Part shown: positions 61,613 through 64,000 of the stretch, piece after piece
Layout: the number at the start of each line of letters is the position of its first letter
Position numbering within the stretch: the first letter of the stretch is position 1
Assembly: GCF_020520425.1 (NCBI RefSeq)
Contig: NC_079491.1
Coordinates: 6,249,143 to 6,313,142, forward strand
Direction of reading: 5' to 3'
DNA: 64,000 nucleotides
Source of the DNA: Spinacia oleracea
Taxonomy: Eukaryota > Streptophyta > Magnoliopsida > Caryophyllales > Amaranthaceae
Position numbers and translations under genes: made by a program
Notes under the pieces: model-generated
What the model saw: only the letters and a program-made list of their open reading frames with translations
Database searches by the model: none
Told to the model about the DNA's origin: nothing

Positions 61613-64000
61613 CTGTTAATTCAATTAAACAAACAAAAACAAGTAAGATTAGTCCACTTAATTATCATTATGAACCAAATGAATAACACGCCATAATATC
61701 TGCACGCCACAATTAATGACACCATGTTCTTTGATTAATTATCCATTAGCTTACTGTAATTAAAATATTGCGTACTTGAGGCCAACTTGTCAGTCATAAT
61801 CATCTGATAAAATTATATAATTTGGAGGGGGGTTAGTTTATACGAAGTATAAGTTTAATTTTTCAAATCATCAAGAAAGAGTAAATGTGTTTTATTTCGT
61901 GTTTCACTAGGAAAACAATGAAGATAGAAACATAGATTACTATGTTACTTGAAATTATTAGAAAAAGTAAAAGATAAAGGGCATAAAATTTATTGGAGGT
62001 GAAAGGGAATGAATTGTTTTTGGTAGTGAAGAGACATGAAATTGGAAAGGGCATGAAATTTAAATAAATAAATGGGAAAATGCTTTCAAGGAGGAACACG
62101 TGGCACTCTACATTTGTTGCAAACTTGCCAGCTAATAATCTTGCCTAATACACAAACTAAACAGAGAATTGAAACTAACAATCTTGCCTAATACACATAA
62201 ATAAGAAATTCCAGAAACGAAGGTGCTAGAGTTACGACTGTTGATAACTTGAAAAACAATCACTCTCCTCAATTACGACTTTGGTTCTACAATAGACACT
62301 CTTGATTTTAGTATAGGCCTTATTAGACTTTGTATTGCCAAAGCATACTGGGCATGATCATTAACTAGTTAAAGTTATACGAATTATGTAATTTTCATAA
62401 TGCGAAAATAATCCTTGCAAGTTTATCACTGCAAAATACTTGCATAAAGTTACGGTTTAACTAGTAGAGCTTTAAAACATGGTGCTCATTTCTTATCTCT
62501 AAACAAAGTTTAAGTTTCATTTCGGTTCTGGTTCATCACAAATTTGCATATCTAATCGAAATGGAAATACGTGACAAATAGTTAAATAAACTTAATCACT
62601 AAAAGAACATGATTCAAATCCACAAGTGCTAAAGCTTCCACACAAAAAAAGCACATACATACTACTGCTACTACAGTAGTACTACTTACACTTTTAGATA
62701 CCATTTAGTGATCATATTCCATGCATGGAGGGGTATGGAAGCCCAACAAGAGGTGGACCCAAAGAACTCCATCAACTTAATGAATAAGTGCCAAATTAAA
62801 AAGTATGGCTACATACGTTCCTCCGTTCCTTAAATATTGCACTATGGTTGACTTAACGTTTTCCAACATTGTATAAGTAAAAATTATAAAAAGTTGATTT
62901 TTTGAAGATATATATCGATATAATTCTAACAAGATCCACCCGACTATAATTTTTCTTAGGTATGAATCACAAAAGATGTCCAAAGGTCTAGTGTGAATAG
63001 TGTAAAATACAAGACGGTGCGATATTTATAGAACGGATGAAGTATTTGTTTAAGGTCACTAAGTGCACAAGGGGGAGCCATATGAATAGTATCTAAAAGT
63101 GACCAAAATCCAATTAGAACGATGTTTTTGTACAACAAATATCACTTTATCCAAATGCAAGCACTTTGTAATGCATACATGAATCAAACAGAAAATTCAC
63201 AACCACTTCAACCATACACACACGACAACAAATCAACAATGAAAAGATAGGAGATATGGTCCTCGATGATTGGAAACCTTAGGCAGGACCCAAAAGATAT
63301 GTAAATGCACCCCCCAATAAACATAAAGGGCTTAAGATTAAGGGCTACTTTTTCTAAGTGGTGGTGCACAAGTTTAAGGCGGCGCGCGCTTTAATCTTTA
63401 GATTTTCCCAAGAGACAACATAAGAAAGTGTAGTAGTAAGGTGTAAAGTCCCAAAAAGGCAAGTTCATGCACACTCAAGTACTCCAACACAACTTACTAA
63501 TATAATTGTACGGAGTTAGAAAGAAAGAAAACAGGATTAAACATATTCATTCACCTTAATTACATAATTTATAATTATATTTATGAAATGGAGTTTTGAG
63601 GAGTTTGAGGTCCGGTTGCTAGTGTACAACATCAGTGAGTCACTGACATAATCATGGTAGATTGTGCGGGTCAAATGGGCCACCAGGCCCACCCCCCAAG
63701 GCCCAACCAAAATGCACAAAAATGGGAACATGTTTTAGGGAGAGAAAGTAGAAAAAAAAGAGCAAGATTAAAAGGAGGCAGCAAGCTCTAAGCACAAAGA
63801 AGGCTGTAAAATTCTACTAACATGCACCAACATGGCCCATAGGGAATCTCAACCTCAAACGAAGGAGTTGTCTTTGTCTATACACTGCCATGCTCAAAAA
63901 AGGCTCTTGGAAAACGTGATTCCAACCATGTTCATCACTGTGCTTGGATATTTGGGAATATATCTTCCATATCCCCACTGCAATTTACTATAGGGAAAAT
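61613..64000. other. TAR2 upstream intron or flank, no gene seen
   Basis: Likely the first intron of the TAR2-like gene, since its first visible exon needs an upstream partner. AT-rich, with one Stowaway MITE (62816-63042). Open frames here, for example 63537-63731, have no recognisable domain. Confidence 0.45.
62816..63042. mobile_element. Stowaway MITE
   Basis: CGTTCCTCCGTTCCTTAAATA left end region and TATTTATAGAACGGATGAAG right end, with TA at 62814-62815 and 63043-63044. Related to 33695-33923 and 46760-47012 (interior TTGCACTATGGTTGAC). Confidence 0.75.

Noticed and set aside
61863-63731. Minus-strand open frames as the missing TAR2 first exon
   Set aside because: None ends in the phase needed (two bases of a His codon before the GT donor) or resembles the TAR2 N-terminus.

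Overview
The window looks like nuclear DNA from a dicot plant. It is AT-rich and gene-sparse, its genes have many short exons, and it is saturated with short transposons. Abundant Stowaway-type MITEs (CTCCCTCCG termini, TA target duplications) and the protein sequences suggest Caryophyllales, probably a spinach/beet/quinoa-type Amaranthaceae. That placement is inference; no marker gene fixes the species.

Layout. 1-3.2 kb is repeats (SINE, Stowaway, GGATCGG-type inverted-repeat element). 3.8-6.7 kb (+) is an eight-exon alpha/beta hydrolase of the plant monoacylglycerol-lipase/lysophospholipase group. 8.34-9.57 kb (+) is a 5'-truncated non-LTR retrotransposon with a (TAA)n tail. 9.97-14.3 kb (+) is an eight-exon orthologue of the meiotic pairing gene PHS1. 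14.3-24.4 kb has no host gene and holds SINEs, MITEs, a solo-LTR candidate and a LINE carrying a nested Mutator-type MITE. 25.96-26.55 kb (+) is LOB, the boundary transcription factor, with a probable 5'UTR intron. 26.6-41.5 kb is again repeats (SINEs, nested Stowaways, CACTA MITEs, a fold-back element, an (AT)41 tract). 41.7-42.2 kb (+) is an oleosin with seed-type RY and ABRE motifs. 43.2-43.8 kb resembles a solo copia LTR. 44.0-49.04 kb is a tandemly duplicated two-gene block: a secreted cysteine-rich knottin-like peptide followed by a small secreted peptide of unknown family. The second knottin copy is broken. 49-52 kb is transposon-derived and ends with a Helitron terminus. 52.3-56.5 kb (+) is the complete eleven-exon AP-1 mu adaptin. 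57.6-61.6 kb (-) is the 3' four exons of TAR2-like tryptophan aminotransferase (auxin biosynthesis); its 5' exon(s) are not visible and probably lie beyond 64 kb.

The named genes are unrelated housekeeping, developmental or seed genes and form no pathway. The most novel part is the 44-49 kb secreted-peptide block. Two Stowaway insertions there each have an empty site in the other copy, which orders the duplication before both insertions. No CRISPR, rRNA or functional tRNA gene was seen; tRNA-like A/B boxes belong to SINEs. Exon junctions were placed by hand from GT/GC-AG signals, reading frame and family resemblance; no transcript data or database search was available.
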